NCBI GenBank assembly: GCA_008477525.1
Contig: SPDT01000013.1
Location: 295,501 to 359,500 of the forward strand
Source: Hypomyces perniciosus
Taxonomy: Eukaryota > Ascomycota > Sordariomycetes > Hypocreales > Hypocreaceae
Length of the DNA stretch: 64,000 bases
Direction: 5' to 3'
In this document: positions 34,682 through 45,201 of the stretch, one piece after another
Layout of the letters: the number at the start of each line of letters is the position of its first letter
Numbering within the stretch: position 1 is the stretch's first letter
The notes under the pieces: generated by a model
What the model saw: the letters and a program-made list of their open reading frames with translations, nothing else
What the model was told of the DNA's origin: nothing
Databases searched by the model: none
Position numbers and translations under genes: made by a program

Positions 34682-36210
34682 CGTGGGCGATGGAGAACTG
34701 CGCGAGAGTTGATCGATTCTAGAAATGGATTTGCCGGAGAGGGATATGCGGTGGACCGGTGCAGATCGCTGAACCAGTAGACGCCTTCAAGTCGGGGACG
34801 TGCCAGAAGACACAACAAACAGTTCAGTGAAGATAAAAGAAAAAAAAGGAGCGATACGAGGTGGTGATGGAAGCAGCCAAGATGGCGGTGGTACAGAGAC
34901 AAAACAAGAAGAGGCTTGACGACCTGAAAAAAGGAGACTTTGTTGCCAGAGCGGCCCTTGTCCCCTTTTGGTTGGGTCTTCACTCAGCCTCAACCTTGGC
35001 CTGGCCAGGGCAGGTCGCGGATTCCATAGGGGGCCCATGGAGGCCATCCATGTGCATTTTAGGGGGTTATGAAGCACTAATGAGACGGGCTTGGGGGATT
35101 AGTAGGCAGTACGGAGTACATGCATGCAAGTCGCGGAGGTTTCTGGTGTCACTGCCACTGCCACTGCCACTGCCACTGCACGTCTATCGGGCTGCCCTTG
35201 ATCTGTCAGCCGCAGCATCAAGAGGCAAACAGCACATTATTAGTATACTATTGCGTGTGGAATATTGATCTTACAGGTGCGTAGGAAGGCAGTATAAGGT
35301 ACTACTACTCCGTAAGGTAGCACTATGTACTCCTTACATTAGTCAAGTATCTATTTTTAGAGAACCCACACTCCTCCTCCTGGACTCGTACTGCTAATAT
35401 TGGCATGTCAGGGAATCAGCAGCCCCATACGAAGTACACCCATGGAGTCCTTTTCATCAATCAGTCGGCAGCATCCGTTATGAATCTGCCACCACTGAGG
35501 CACGGCACGGAGTATAAAGAGTTCAGCATCCCAGATAGGCGCGACAGCCATAGAAAGCCACCGAGTGAGTCTGCGAGGTCTTGACAAGCCGCAAAACATG
35601 GGATCCCACGGCATATCTAGTGCATACTTCGGACAAAATGCCGCTGTGCGCGCTGTGATAACGTTGCATGAATAATAAGCCACATTTTGAGTGGCTGGTG
35701 GCGTGTGGGTGCACTGGCATATTCTGACAGAAGCGTAAACCAATCCATGTGAATGCGATTCAAGACAACAAAGTAAAAAGCAGCTTCGAGATAGAAGAAA
35801 TGTAAGTAGTTTTTTTCCATACTTATATAATCGCATGTATTTGCTTTTCTTCTTCTTTTTTTTTCTTTAATCCATTAAAAAAGCACTCCGTAGTAGAGTG
35901 TTATTATGTTGCACAAGTACGGAAACAGAACTACTCGTCGCGTCGACGTCATCACCTCCGGGTTACATACCCGTTCCAGATACTTCCTTGTTCGTCGACC
36001 TATTACATAGTTACCCTAGGGTACGACCGAATCCGTCATTTAACAAGAAAGCATCATCGTTATAAGAACCCAGTGCCTCGCTCGATTTCTTTTGATCTTT
36101 TTACTCCATACTTTTATCTTTACATCCACTCTGTCACCTATCTTCCTACCTCTCACTGGTTAATAGAAACCACACACAGTTCAAGTTTATTCGCCCACAA
36201 CATCATCGCC
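34682..36210. other. Divergent intergenic region
   Basis: No gene. It holds five CACTGC hexamers at 35150-35181. It also has TACGGAGTA (35110-35118), TACTCCGTA (35306-35314) and TACGAAGTA (35428-35436). A TATA-like TTATAAGAAC lies near 36059-36068, about 145 bp upstream of the I78 inhibitor start. Confidence 0.45.
35150..35181. repeat. Hexanucleotide repeat (CACTGC)5
   Basis: Five perfect tandem copies of CACTGC in non-coding DNA. Confidence 0.9.
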
Positions 36211-36536
36211 ATGCCTTTGGTAGTCCCTGGCATCATGAACACATCCGGTGACAAGACGGAAGAGTGGCAGAATAAGCTAATCGGAAAGACTCTCTCGGAG
36301 ACTGAATCCAACGAGACGGTACGTTCAAAGCTGTCTGCCGTGTTCTCTCGTTTGACGATCCCTGTTGAATGCAGCGAATACTGATTTCCCCATGATAGAT
36401 GTTCTGCAGGAGGGACTTGCCACAGGAGACCCGCGTCATTAAGCCGGGTATGATGGTCACAAAGGATTTTAACCCCGACCGGTTGAACGTTCACTTGAAG
36501 GATGACGGCACCGTCTCACATGTCATCCATGGATAA
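36211..36536 (+). CDS. Proteinase inhibitor I78 family protein
   Basis: Two exons, 36211-36318 and 36399-36536, with an 80-nt intron (donor GTACGT, acceptor ATGATAG); 81 aa. Exon 1 begins MPLVVPGIMNTSGDKTEEWQ and contains LIGKTLSE; exon 2 contains RVIKPGMMVTKDFNPDRLNV then VHLKDDGTVSHV. That is the I78 signature (PF11720): a small, stable inhibitor of serine proteases with the RLN-containing loop. The protein has no signal peptide, like most fungal members, which are thought to act on intracellular vacuolar or cytosolic proteases. Only one cysteine is present, so the usual disulphide is lacking. The start is fixed by the conserved PLVVPGI N-terminus, not by the upstream in-frame Met at 36073. 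Confidence 0.88.
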
Positions 36537-36937
36537 GGTGATGATGGTCATTGATTCACACCAGCGCCCAGTCATTATTGGGAACAATTTATGGATATGG
36601 AAAAACAATGAGATAATGTATTATTAAATCAGGGGAGAATTACGCCTATGAAGTCAAGTTCTTCACATCCTCTCCATATGTCGCACTGCCATCGTGAGAG
36701 GCCTACTTTGTACTCCGTACATACTTCGCATATCCATCCATCCTTATCGACAATCCCCCGCTAGATTGCATTTCGCGCGACTTACCCCGCCATCGCGGGG
36801 CCGATAATGATGCTCGTTGCAACTTTTCCCTTCCGAACCCCACCATTGATTCGTTTGCCGTCACCAGCTTCATCCTGGGACGCGTTTAATATACTCGATC
36901 TCTGTCACCACAGTCCATTATTCTCCATACCGCCAAA
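36537..36937. other. Short intergenic spacer
   Basis: Between the I78 inhibitor and tma20, both on the plus strand. It contains TACTCCGTA at 36711-36719. No gene. Confidence 0.4.
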
Positions 36938-37621
36938 ATGTTTAAAAAAGAGTACGTCTCCCCATAACATCCCTCTCCCAAATATCATTAAAAGAACCTA
37001 TCTAGTTCTAACAATGATCGTCTATCTAGTCTTCCCACCGCACCCAAGCAAAAACTCAAGTCCTCCGTCCAGCGTTCGCTGAGACAGGCTCTCCTCACGA
37101 CATACCCCCTCCTCACACCCTACATCGATGAGATCCTCCCCAAGAAGGGCTCCCTATCGAGCATGAAGCTCCCCGACCGAAATACCCTCTACGTCCTCGA
37201 CTCCGTCCCGCTGTTCTACCAACAAGATGGCTCTGACTTGCTCCCCCACTTGCGTCTTGTGCATCGCTTCCCCCAGGCGTTCCCGAGTATTCGAATTGAC
37301 CGCGGAGCGATCCGTTTCGTGCTTTCCGGCGCTACGCTCATGGCCCCTGGACTGACGTCCAAGGGTGGAAGACTACCGGTCGACGGCGGCAAGCCTCTAG
37401 AGGAGGGCAAGGAGATGGAGCAGGGCATGGTGGAAGATGGGCGGTGGAGCAGGGAGTTGCTAAAGGGCGAGCCAGTAGTTATAACAGCCGAGGGTAAGGA
37501 AGAAGCGTGTGCCGTAGGGGTCCTGGTTATGGGAACGGACGAGGTGAAGGATAAGGGCAAGGGACCTGTGGTGGAAGATGCTCACTTCTTGGGTGATGGA
37601 CTGTGGAAGCTGGCGGATTAA
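36938..37621 (+). CDS. tma20: Translation machinery-associated protein Tma20 (MCT-1 homologue)
   Basis: Exon 1 36938-36951 codes only MFKK and two bases of the next codon; exon 2 is 37030-37621 (78-nt intron, donor GTACGT, acceptor TATCTAG). Total 201 aa. The N-terminus MFKK then KQKLKSSVQRSLRQALLTTY matches MCT-1/Tma20. A PUA domain follows, with LHHLRL-like residues, IRIDRGAIRFVLSGATLMAP and a C-terminal HFLGDGLWKL. Tma20 pairs with Tma22 (DENR) to recycle 40S subunits and support re-initiation on the cytosolic ribosome. The short first exon would be missed by a simple ORF search; it is needed to restore the conserved N-terminus. Confidence 0.9.
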
Positions 37622-39771
37622 AGATATGAGGCTATCTATTTATTGAAGATGTCATGGGAGAGGTGGTTGAGGGGTAATGCGATTTGGCAGCCACTATGTC
37701 CAAGGACTTCAACCTAGCCCTCCAACAAACTAGGAACGGCTGAGGCCAATGTTCCATCACGACCGCGCCTACGGATTGGATCAACGATCCGTTGCGTCTT
37801 ATCCACGACGTTATGAATTGAACATCGAATGGAACTACATCTCTTACTGCGTTCCATGCTGTTTCATTGTCTGGTTCGTGGGCAATCCTTGGTTGCTTGA
37901 ACTCTCGGCCCTGTCTCGCCGATACTATACAGATGAACTCGATGGCGCTCTTGTTGATACCCTTGAACCGTAGTTATTCTTCTCATGTGTCTCCAAAATT
38001 AGTATGTGGTTTTCATCTCGATGATATATCCTAGGTAGCTTACTCTGCTCATAGGACGTGGAACGAAATCTTGCTGGGCTAGCTACAACACCTTAATCCA
38101 CCTTAATTATACTTTGCCATGAAACAGCCATCGTCGGATTCTTCTAGATGACCACTTCCATGTTTTCTATCGTAGAATTATCCCACAGCCCTGGCATTCC
38201 TTTAGCTTCCAAATATCACTCCAGTTCGTAGATCCTTTATCATTCAGTGCGGCATAGATATACCTACCCCGTTCTTCTCATGTCCTCTAACCCTCGTGCA
38301 GAGTCCTCCGCTTGGCTAGGATTTGTGTAGCCCGTTCGATGGCCTCCTGTGGGCCACAAACCTCGTCAACCAGAAGAATTGTGTGATAAGCGGATACACC
38401 AAAGTATAACCGTATACACTGCTGTCGGTCAATGCCGGATCGCCTTCTGATCGAGGCTGATATTTCAGGTAAGTTATGCTATCTCAACGTGTCGAGTCGA
38501 TGGCTCTCACTTCAAAATCGGTTTCTTGAGTTCTGCATTGTAGACATTAGAAAGGAGAATATGGAGTCTTGAGGAGGGTTACCTAAATGTTAGATATGGC
38601 TGAAGTGCAACACTGGCATCCGCAGTAGCCTGGGGTGATCGAGGAGGTGTGTTGATCTGGAAAAGGTTGAGGAGAAAAGTTGCACCCTATCTTTGTGAAC
38701 TCGGAGACATATACTACTGAGTAGGGTTTGGAAGAGCTCTACCCTACGACACTACAGTCACAATCACACAAATTCAACTACATCATCATATAGGAGTGGA
38801 TCATGGTCATTTCCTATAGCAAAGTTAATTTACATGCCATGTCCAGTTCCTCTGTGAACCCTTGAAACCCTTTGTGATCGAAATCACGTTTGATAAACCG
38901 CGAACCATTCCCAGTCAGAAGCCCCAGTCAGTGCGTGGCAGGCTTTTCAGGAGCTCACCCTCCGTACTAACCTACCCGTTTACCCTGTGCCCTCTTACGA
39001 CCATGGTCGAAAAAGAAAACCGTGCATGAAAAGACAAATCCCATTTTGCAAAAAGTCGGGGAGTATGGTATGGGGTACACAATTCGGGATCCCCCAATCC
39101 TTACTATGTGGCAACGTTTCCAGTGACTCTCTGCGACTGCACTTGAAAAAAAAAAACACGACGATGAAAGACACTTGAAAGTTGATTGAGTTTGGTATAA
39201 TGCGTGCGTATCCGTAGCCCCCACTGCGGATGGTGCTGCATGTTTCCAGGGACTCTTATGTGACTGAAGTGTCATGTGTCGAAAACCGAAGACAAAAAGG
39301 TTCTTCTTTTCGCGAGTCGGGATCAAAGGCGAGGCGACGAGTTTCAGGAGCTCACCCTCGTTCCACTTTTGCACAAACTACCAGTGATGATTCCCATCTG
39401 ACTTGATGCGATGAACCGTGAAGAAACGAAAACCATGTGTCGAACTGAACCTTGGGCCCTGAATGCTGGACCGAAACCATTTGTGCATGCCGTCGTTGAT
39501 CATCATTCGTTGAAATTAGGACAGTCGGCGAAAATCGAAAAAAAAAACCCAAGTATGCGTGGCATTTGCATTTCTCCCTTGAAACGTGGGCTTGAGTAGC
39601 CAAAGCGAAGTTGTAAGTCGAAAAAAGGAGACGAAGAAACGAAGACGTGTGGTATGTATGGTAGACCACTATACAAGCCGGTAAAGAACCCAAGACAAAA
39701 GACGAGTTGAGTTAAGTAAGAGCTTCGATGGCTAATCGAAATGGCTCTGCGTATTGCTAGGCGAGAGATCT
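37622..39771. other. Convergent intergenic region with short repeats
   Basis: No protein gene is supportable. The 38.9-39.6 kb part holds repeated short blocks: TTTCAGGAGCTCACCCTC (about 38944-38961 and 39340-39357) and GTTTCCAG-GACTCT (about 39116 and 39243). There are also several ACC-GTG/CATG-GTTTTCG-type fragments. These could be a non-coding RNA locus; see findings. Confidence 0.4.
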
Positions 39772-41686
39772 TCAAGCCAGACTGGTGTTGCGTCGAACAT
39801 GTCCACCGCGACGAGGAGGATTACCAGCAGGCTGGGTAGGAGGAACCAGAACAATAACGGCAGGGTCATCATCCTCGATATCAGCAAGAGGCTGGTTATC
39901 AATCCGGGTGTAAACCTGATCAATTTGATCAATAGGAAGAACTGCCGCTGCTCGTGCAGCCTGTGTGCCACCAGCACTGAAGGCAGCCAGAATGGCCTCG
40001 CCTCTGGCTCGAGCTTCTTCGAACTCGGCGCGCGCATGAGGTGGAACCGGATGATCCTCATCATCCGGTCTACTCCGGCGAATGAAAGCCGGTTGATCGC
40101 TCCCTGAGGAACTGTACCAATGATAGTGAAGAAAGCCAGCGAGCTTATAGAATCTCAACCACCACTCCTCGAAGCAATGCTCCGCTGGTGCTTGACGCAC
40201 AGCAGCGGACACATCAATCAAAGTGGTAAAGTCTCGCTTGAAGTTAGAGGTGAGAGCAGGCCAGAGATCCTGAGGGACAGTGGTGACGAAAAGAGCAACC
40301 ATCTCAGCGGTGCTGAATTCTTTCTCCAACATGGGGTATCGCTGAGCCAGCTCCCAGGTGCGATAGATCTCCTCAGACCGGAAGACAAAGTAGTTGTGAT
40401 CCATATCGACGTCTGGGTCGGGGAGGAAAGGATTGCGATAGAGGATTCTGCGGGCGATGTAGCGGCGCGCGGAGTCTTCGAGCTTGCGTTGCTCGTTAAG
40501 CATGCCCCATTGCCAGGCAAGGACAGAGGCGTGGAGGATTTTGACCAAGTTGAGTCCAGGTTCTATTCCTTGAAGGCCTGAGGGGGAGTATACCGATTCG
40601 AGGAGAACTGTGAAGATTTCGGGGGACACTCCAGGCATGACCCAGCCCTGAGGAGGTCTCTCCACATTGGCCATCATAGCCCAGAACTGGTAGCGCTGCA
40701 CGAGTCTCATAGGGACCATGAAGACTCTGCCACCGACGCGGACTTGTTCGAATGGGCTATTGAGATGGAGTTAGCGAAACTGCTTATGTGCCATCGAGAT
40801 ATGGTTGGTGTTACTTACCCAGACATCCAATGACCAGACATGGCGCGTCCACTGTGTGGATATCGATCCTAAGCGACTAAGTTAGCGAGGTTCTGTCGAT
40901 GGTGAGGATGGCTTTACTCACATTTCCTGGCAATTGCCAAGGGACGGAACGTCTTTGCTCCGGAGCTCTCATCTGGTTTCGATGAAGTGGAGAGTATGGA
41001 GGATGCGGGAACACCTCTGGAGCATTTTGAGCTTGACCAGCGTCGCCAGCAGGCACAGGACCACCAGGGAACGGAGGAGATCCATTGTAGGCCTGATCAG
41101 TACCAGGAGGAGAGTTGGGAATGCTTGGAGCCGGACGAGGGCCCATGAAAGGAATAGGTGGTGGTGGGAAGAAAGGAGGGGGAGGGGGAGGTCGGCTGGG
41201 TGGAGGGGGCGGAGGAATGACAGGAAGGTGCAGAGGCTCTGCAAATCTGACCATACGGGGAGGGTTGAAGGGGATATCGATGATCTCAGGAGAGGCATTG
41301 CTCTGGGGAGCTGAGTTGTCGATGGGGGATTCTGGAGTCGTTATGGGGGTAGGCTCGGAAATGGTGATCTGAGGGATTTCGATCGCAGCCGGCGAATCAG
41401 ACACGTTGGGGGACGCATCTTCAGCCTGGACAGCGCTCTCAGAGACCGAAGTCTCTACAGTTGACACCTCTGCAACAGCAGAAACGTCGGCCAGCTCGGT
41501 CGCCTCGGGGGGAGGCGAACCGGCGGCAACAACGCTGCCAGAGGCAGCAACACTTCCTTCAGAAGTCTCCTCGGGGGAGACGATAGGGGCCGTCGAAGGC
41601 CCCGCGGCGGCGGCAGAGGAGGAAGAAGAGGCCTCCGACCTCTTCTTCCTCCGAATCATGTTTCTCATGCCCCTGACAGAGGGCAT
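39772..41686 (-). CDS. Proline-rich BTB-like protein
   Basis: Three exons: 41686-40922, 40868-40819, 40756-39772; all junctions keep frame (599 aa). The start is the Met in MPSVRGMRNMIRRKKR. Exon 1 is Ser/Ala/Glu/Pro-rich and disordered, with poly-proline runs such as VIPPPPPPSRPPPPPPFFPP, ending in PWQLPGN. The 50-nt exon 2 contributes GRAMSGHWMSG, after which exon 3 reads PFEQVRVGGRVFMVPMRLVQ. The latter resembles the start of a BTB/POZ domain, with the later GVSPEIFTVLLESVYSPSG matching its second half. BTB domains mediate dimerisation or Cullin-3 recruitment; the match is weak. Acceptor 40869 was chosen because the nearer TTAG breaks the frame. Confidence 0.65.
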
Positions 41687-41697
41687 GATGGCGGCGG

Positions 41698-41752
41698 CGA
41701 TGTTGTTGTTGTTGTTGTTGTTGCTGTTGTTGTTGTTGGTGGTGGTGGTGGG
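41698..41752. repeat. Trinucleotide repeat in the leader of the BTB-like gene
   Basis: Runs of GTT/TTG (CAA on the gene's strand) followed by GGT repeats, directly upstream of the ATG at 41686. Length is likely to vary between strains. Confidence 0.9.
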
Positions 41753-43965
41753 AGACTTTTTTGAAAAAAACAAAAAACAACAAAATGAGGAGGGAGTGGA
41801 AGGGGAAAGGTTGAGAAAGGGGGGAGGAAAAGTGGTTATATACAAACAACTGGCGGCCAGACCCACAGAAACAAAGAGACGGATTGTTTACACAAGTCGA
41901 CTGTTGACAGTAGGCGTCTGTCCATGCCATCCCTTACTAGTTCTACATTATATTGGTCCGTCAACTGGACGACAACTCCAGACATACGTCTTAAATTCTG
42001 TAAACTACAAATTAACAAGATTATACTATATATCCAGCTATCAATACCAATTACAGAAGATGCCATTTGATATCCTAGTGTTGTGTTTTGTGGTTATTAG
42101 GAAGAGAAGTCCTCGAGAGACTTGGCTCTCCCTATGTGGCCATGGCAACGCCAGACACTCGAGGGGAATAGGGAACAAGAGAACTCGTACATGTGGGGCT
42201 ACCTCCTCAACCGCTTATTCAACAAAAGCGAGTCACGTTTTCGATGGGCAGAATTCTATGGGATTCTGTAGATTCTTTAGAAAAGAGGCGAGGCTGTGGA
42301 GGGCTCGAGCCCCCAATACCGAAGTCTATGCACCTGACCTCAGCCTGGCCCTGGGTGAAAAGCACCTGAGCTGATTGGAATACTTGATGAACTTGGTGTT
42401 GTCTATCTGTGCAGGAAATCCTCGTATGAATACAAACTTTGAAGTAAATGCGCCATTCTAATGGTTTGACTACTCTCCCCTTTCCTTTGCCTTCTTGGAG
42501 CACTCATAATTCCATCACCCTAGTATCGTACCTGATGTTTAGTATCACCATTTCTTTGTATAAAATCTCTCTCGCAGCCCAACTATGTATTCCATCTCTT
42601 TCTATGTATTCTCTCGGCCGTATACGTTCGCATGATCGTAAAAAGCAGCTAGGATGTAGCATCGCAGCATCGTTCGACTCATCATCTTTGTCGAGATAAC
42701 TCATCTCGATCTTCGTATTCTCCTTGTGTATTTTGTTCTCGGCCGTATCTTCGTGTGCTTCTGGTTTGTTATTTATCTCTTCTCGGAAAGCTTTCGATGT
42801 CTTTTCTTCGTTCTGTTGAAGTGAAGTTTCGACTGCCGCATTTCTCGAACATCTCTTCTTGGTCATCCATCGTTGTTCAACAATTCCTTATCCTCGAACT
42901 GTCGAATCTCTATTTCGAATTCCTTTCCTATGCAGAGAAAATGTTAGTAGAGATTTTCCATTAGACGCCATTAATTTCCATAATTTCCAAACCGTCATTA
43001 GATTCTCAGGTTCTCAAAGAGTGTGTCTCTCGGAGATGATTTCGCGGAAGCTCTTTTGAATGTAATGATAAATTAGGACAAGTCCAAGACGTTGAACTAT
43101 CCATCATCCTTTTCAAATGATACTCGCCAGCCAACTTCTGACTGTTGCCAGTTGGCTGGGTTTTCAATCTTGTGTGAACACCTTGTTTGATTTTTGCCTC
43201 TATATGCTGTAAAGAACACACCACGCAGGTTCAACCCATATTTCTTCGACCTCCTGTCTCGAGTAGGAAAACCTCGTCTTCAAACTCCTGCCTTCAAATC
43301 AAAAGTTAGCAGAAACTCAAATATCGTTACCATGTTGGTACTTACCCATGAAACACAGCAATTTTCGTCCTAAACCCGATGGGCTGGTTGAAAACGCCTT
43401 TTAGCCCAAGTACAGATGCTTGAGTTATCTTCAACCCCCAGATCACTGACTGAATTCCTGTGTGGTGTGCTCCACCATCGCTACCTCGAAAAACAAGTGT
43501 GCTGACTGAGGCTCCAGAGAGTCTTTGCTGTACCTTTTGATAAACTCCCGAGGACTTTGCTGAGTTGATATAGACATAAATAGCAAGAATAAGAAACAAA
43601 ACAGTCTAATCACATATTTCAATCCTCCCAGACTCCCCGAGCTTGTCTGCTGTTTATGAGCCTCCCGTCTTCGAGATTTCTCTATCCGGCTCTGGGTGTG
43701 GCCTGACTCCTCGTATGGACTTCAATTGCTGCTTTAATTCTGACGAAAAATCGAGGAGGAGCCAAATTTCGTAATCTCAAACGCTGGAAAACTTGTCACA
43801 GTCACAGAAAACCAAAGTTTCGCATCCAATCGGCTGTAGGTTTCTGTATACTTGCCTAATTTGGCAATTGTCCAGGCACTAGCTCAGATCTTATATCAAA
43901 CGACCCGCCAGCGCTTAATTCAACCCTAACCCTTGATTGGTTGGCACACCTGGTAGACCTCAGGT
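41753..43965. other. Intergenic, no gene seen
   Basis: Separates two minus-strand genes. Small open frames on both strands (for example 42504-42866) show no domain, and splicing among them cannot be supported. Confidence 0.35.
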
Positions 43966-45201
43966 CTATTGTGGTGGAACAAGTTTGGATTGTAGGCGTT
44001 CCACATAACGACCATTGTGACGGGCCAGCGCGGCATCTCCAACTTCGTGTTGATTTTTAGTGATGAAATCGACGACATTCTCCATAATGAAATGGCCATT
44101 GTCATCTTTGAGGTTATTTTCAGGTAGGATTCCGTAGCTCAAGTCTCCTTCGAGAATAATTCTCTTCAAAGCCTTGACAAGACAAGACCTGTAGAGGATA
44201 GCTGCGTGCTCAGCATTCTCCGGCTCAGGAACGCTACCCTTGATCACATGGTTCCAGATGTGATCCTTTTGTCGCTCCAAGAGAAACTCGTCGCGGCGTC
44301 TTGTAAACTCTTCTTCAACATGGAACCATTCAAAGGCTTCCTGGGTGACCACCTCTCTTGTCGACATCCGTTCGGCAAAGCGTCCAAGCTGACGGCACTG
44401 TGGTATAAACTCGTCGATCCACTTCTTGAACGTAGGTCGATATGTCATTCTTCGCCGATCGTTTGATTTGAGATTTTTGATAGTAGGCTCCCCTTCAACC
44501 GGCGACACGTACATCAGTCGACATTGAGCAGCATACTCATACATGTCCTGGATGTCGTTGAAAGGGTGATCAAAGACTTCACCCCCAGGCAGGCCGAGAA
44601 AGCGCAGAACCTCACTAGGCTCCGAGGTCAGAAATACCCTGGCTCGCTTTTTGTTAAATTCCTCGATCTCGGGAACTCGCAGCCACATGGCAGTATCATC
44701 AACTGTCAATCCATAATGTCGAATCATGGATCCGAGGAGATTCCACAAGTCGCCATGAGCGTGTTTGAAGAGCATCCACTGCATCTGCTCCGTTGTGTCG
44801 CAGACTCTCACATCTACCTGAACATATTTATCTGGTGAACCGTTGTCTGCCTTTGATTCTTGATGAACCGGGTTTGGATGGTCATCGCCTGTAGGCCAAG
44901 GAATTGCCAAGTTCGCCGAAATACCATTCCCCTTGATGGCAATCATTCTTTTGGCATCAAGAGCTTGCGAAATGATGGAAAGTGCTTCGCTGCCACTGGA
45001 GCTTTCACATTTTGGCGACGCAACAAGAATGTCAATGTCTCCAAAGTCCTTTTTGGCTGGGCCTTCAACTGGTGATGACACATAATCGTAAAGGTCCAGA
45101 AGTACTTTGTGGCATCGAATTTTGACTGCTCCGTAAACCTCTTTAGGCATTCGAGGTGTAAAGAGAGGGCTTAAGCCCGATGAAAATGCAGAACCACCCA
45201 T
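43966..45201 (-). CDS. Nucleotidyltransferase-like fungal protein
   Basis: Single-exon, 411 aa. It begins MGGSAFSSGL and carries KDFGDIDILVASPK with the Asp-x-Asp pair at Asp55/Asp57, then VQVDVRVC with a third acidic residue at Asp130. This is the G[GS]...DxD...D arrangement of the nucleotidyltransferase (NTase) superfamily; the N-terminal GGS would be the first motif. The spacing between G[GS] and DxD is longer than in classical NTases, so catalysis is uncertain. After the core, residues ~180-411 are helical (RVPEIEEFNKKRARVFLTS; FERFHVEEEFTRRRDE-like) with no recognised domain. Related uncharacterised proteins are common in Aspergillus and relatives. Function unknown. Confidence 0.6.
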   Translation of the reverse strand: MGGSAFSSGLSPLFTPRMPKEVYGAVKIRCHKVLLDLYDYVSSPVEGPAKKDFGDIDILVASPKCESSSGSEALSIISQALDAKRMIAIKGNGISANLAIPWPTGDDHPNPVHQESKADNGSPDKYVQVDVRVCDTTEQMQWMLFKHAHGDLWNLLGSMIRHYGLTVDDTAMWLRVPEIEEFNKKRARVFLTSEPSEVLRFLGLPGGEVFDHPFNDIQDMYEYAAQCRLMYVSPVEGEPTIKNLKSNDRRRMTYRPTFKKWIDEFIPQCRQLGRFAERMSTREVVTQEAFEWFHVEEEFTRRRDEFLLERQKDHIWNHVIKGSVPEPENAEHAAILYRSCLVKALKRIILEGDLSYGILPENNLKDDNGHFIMENVVDFITKNQHEVGDAALARHNGRYVERLQSKLVPPQ

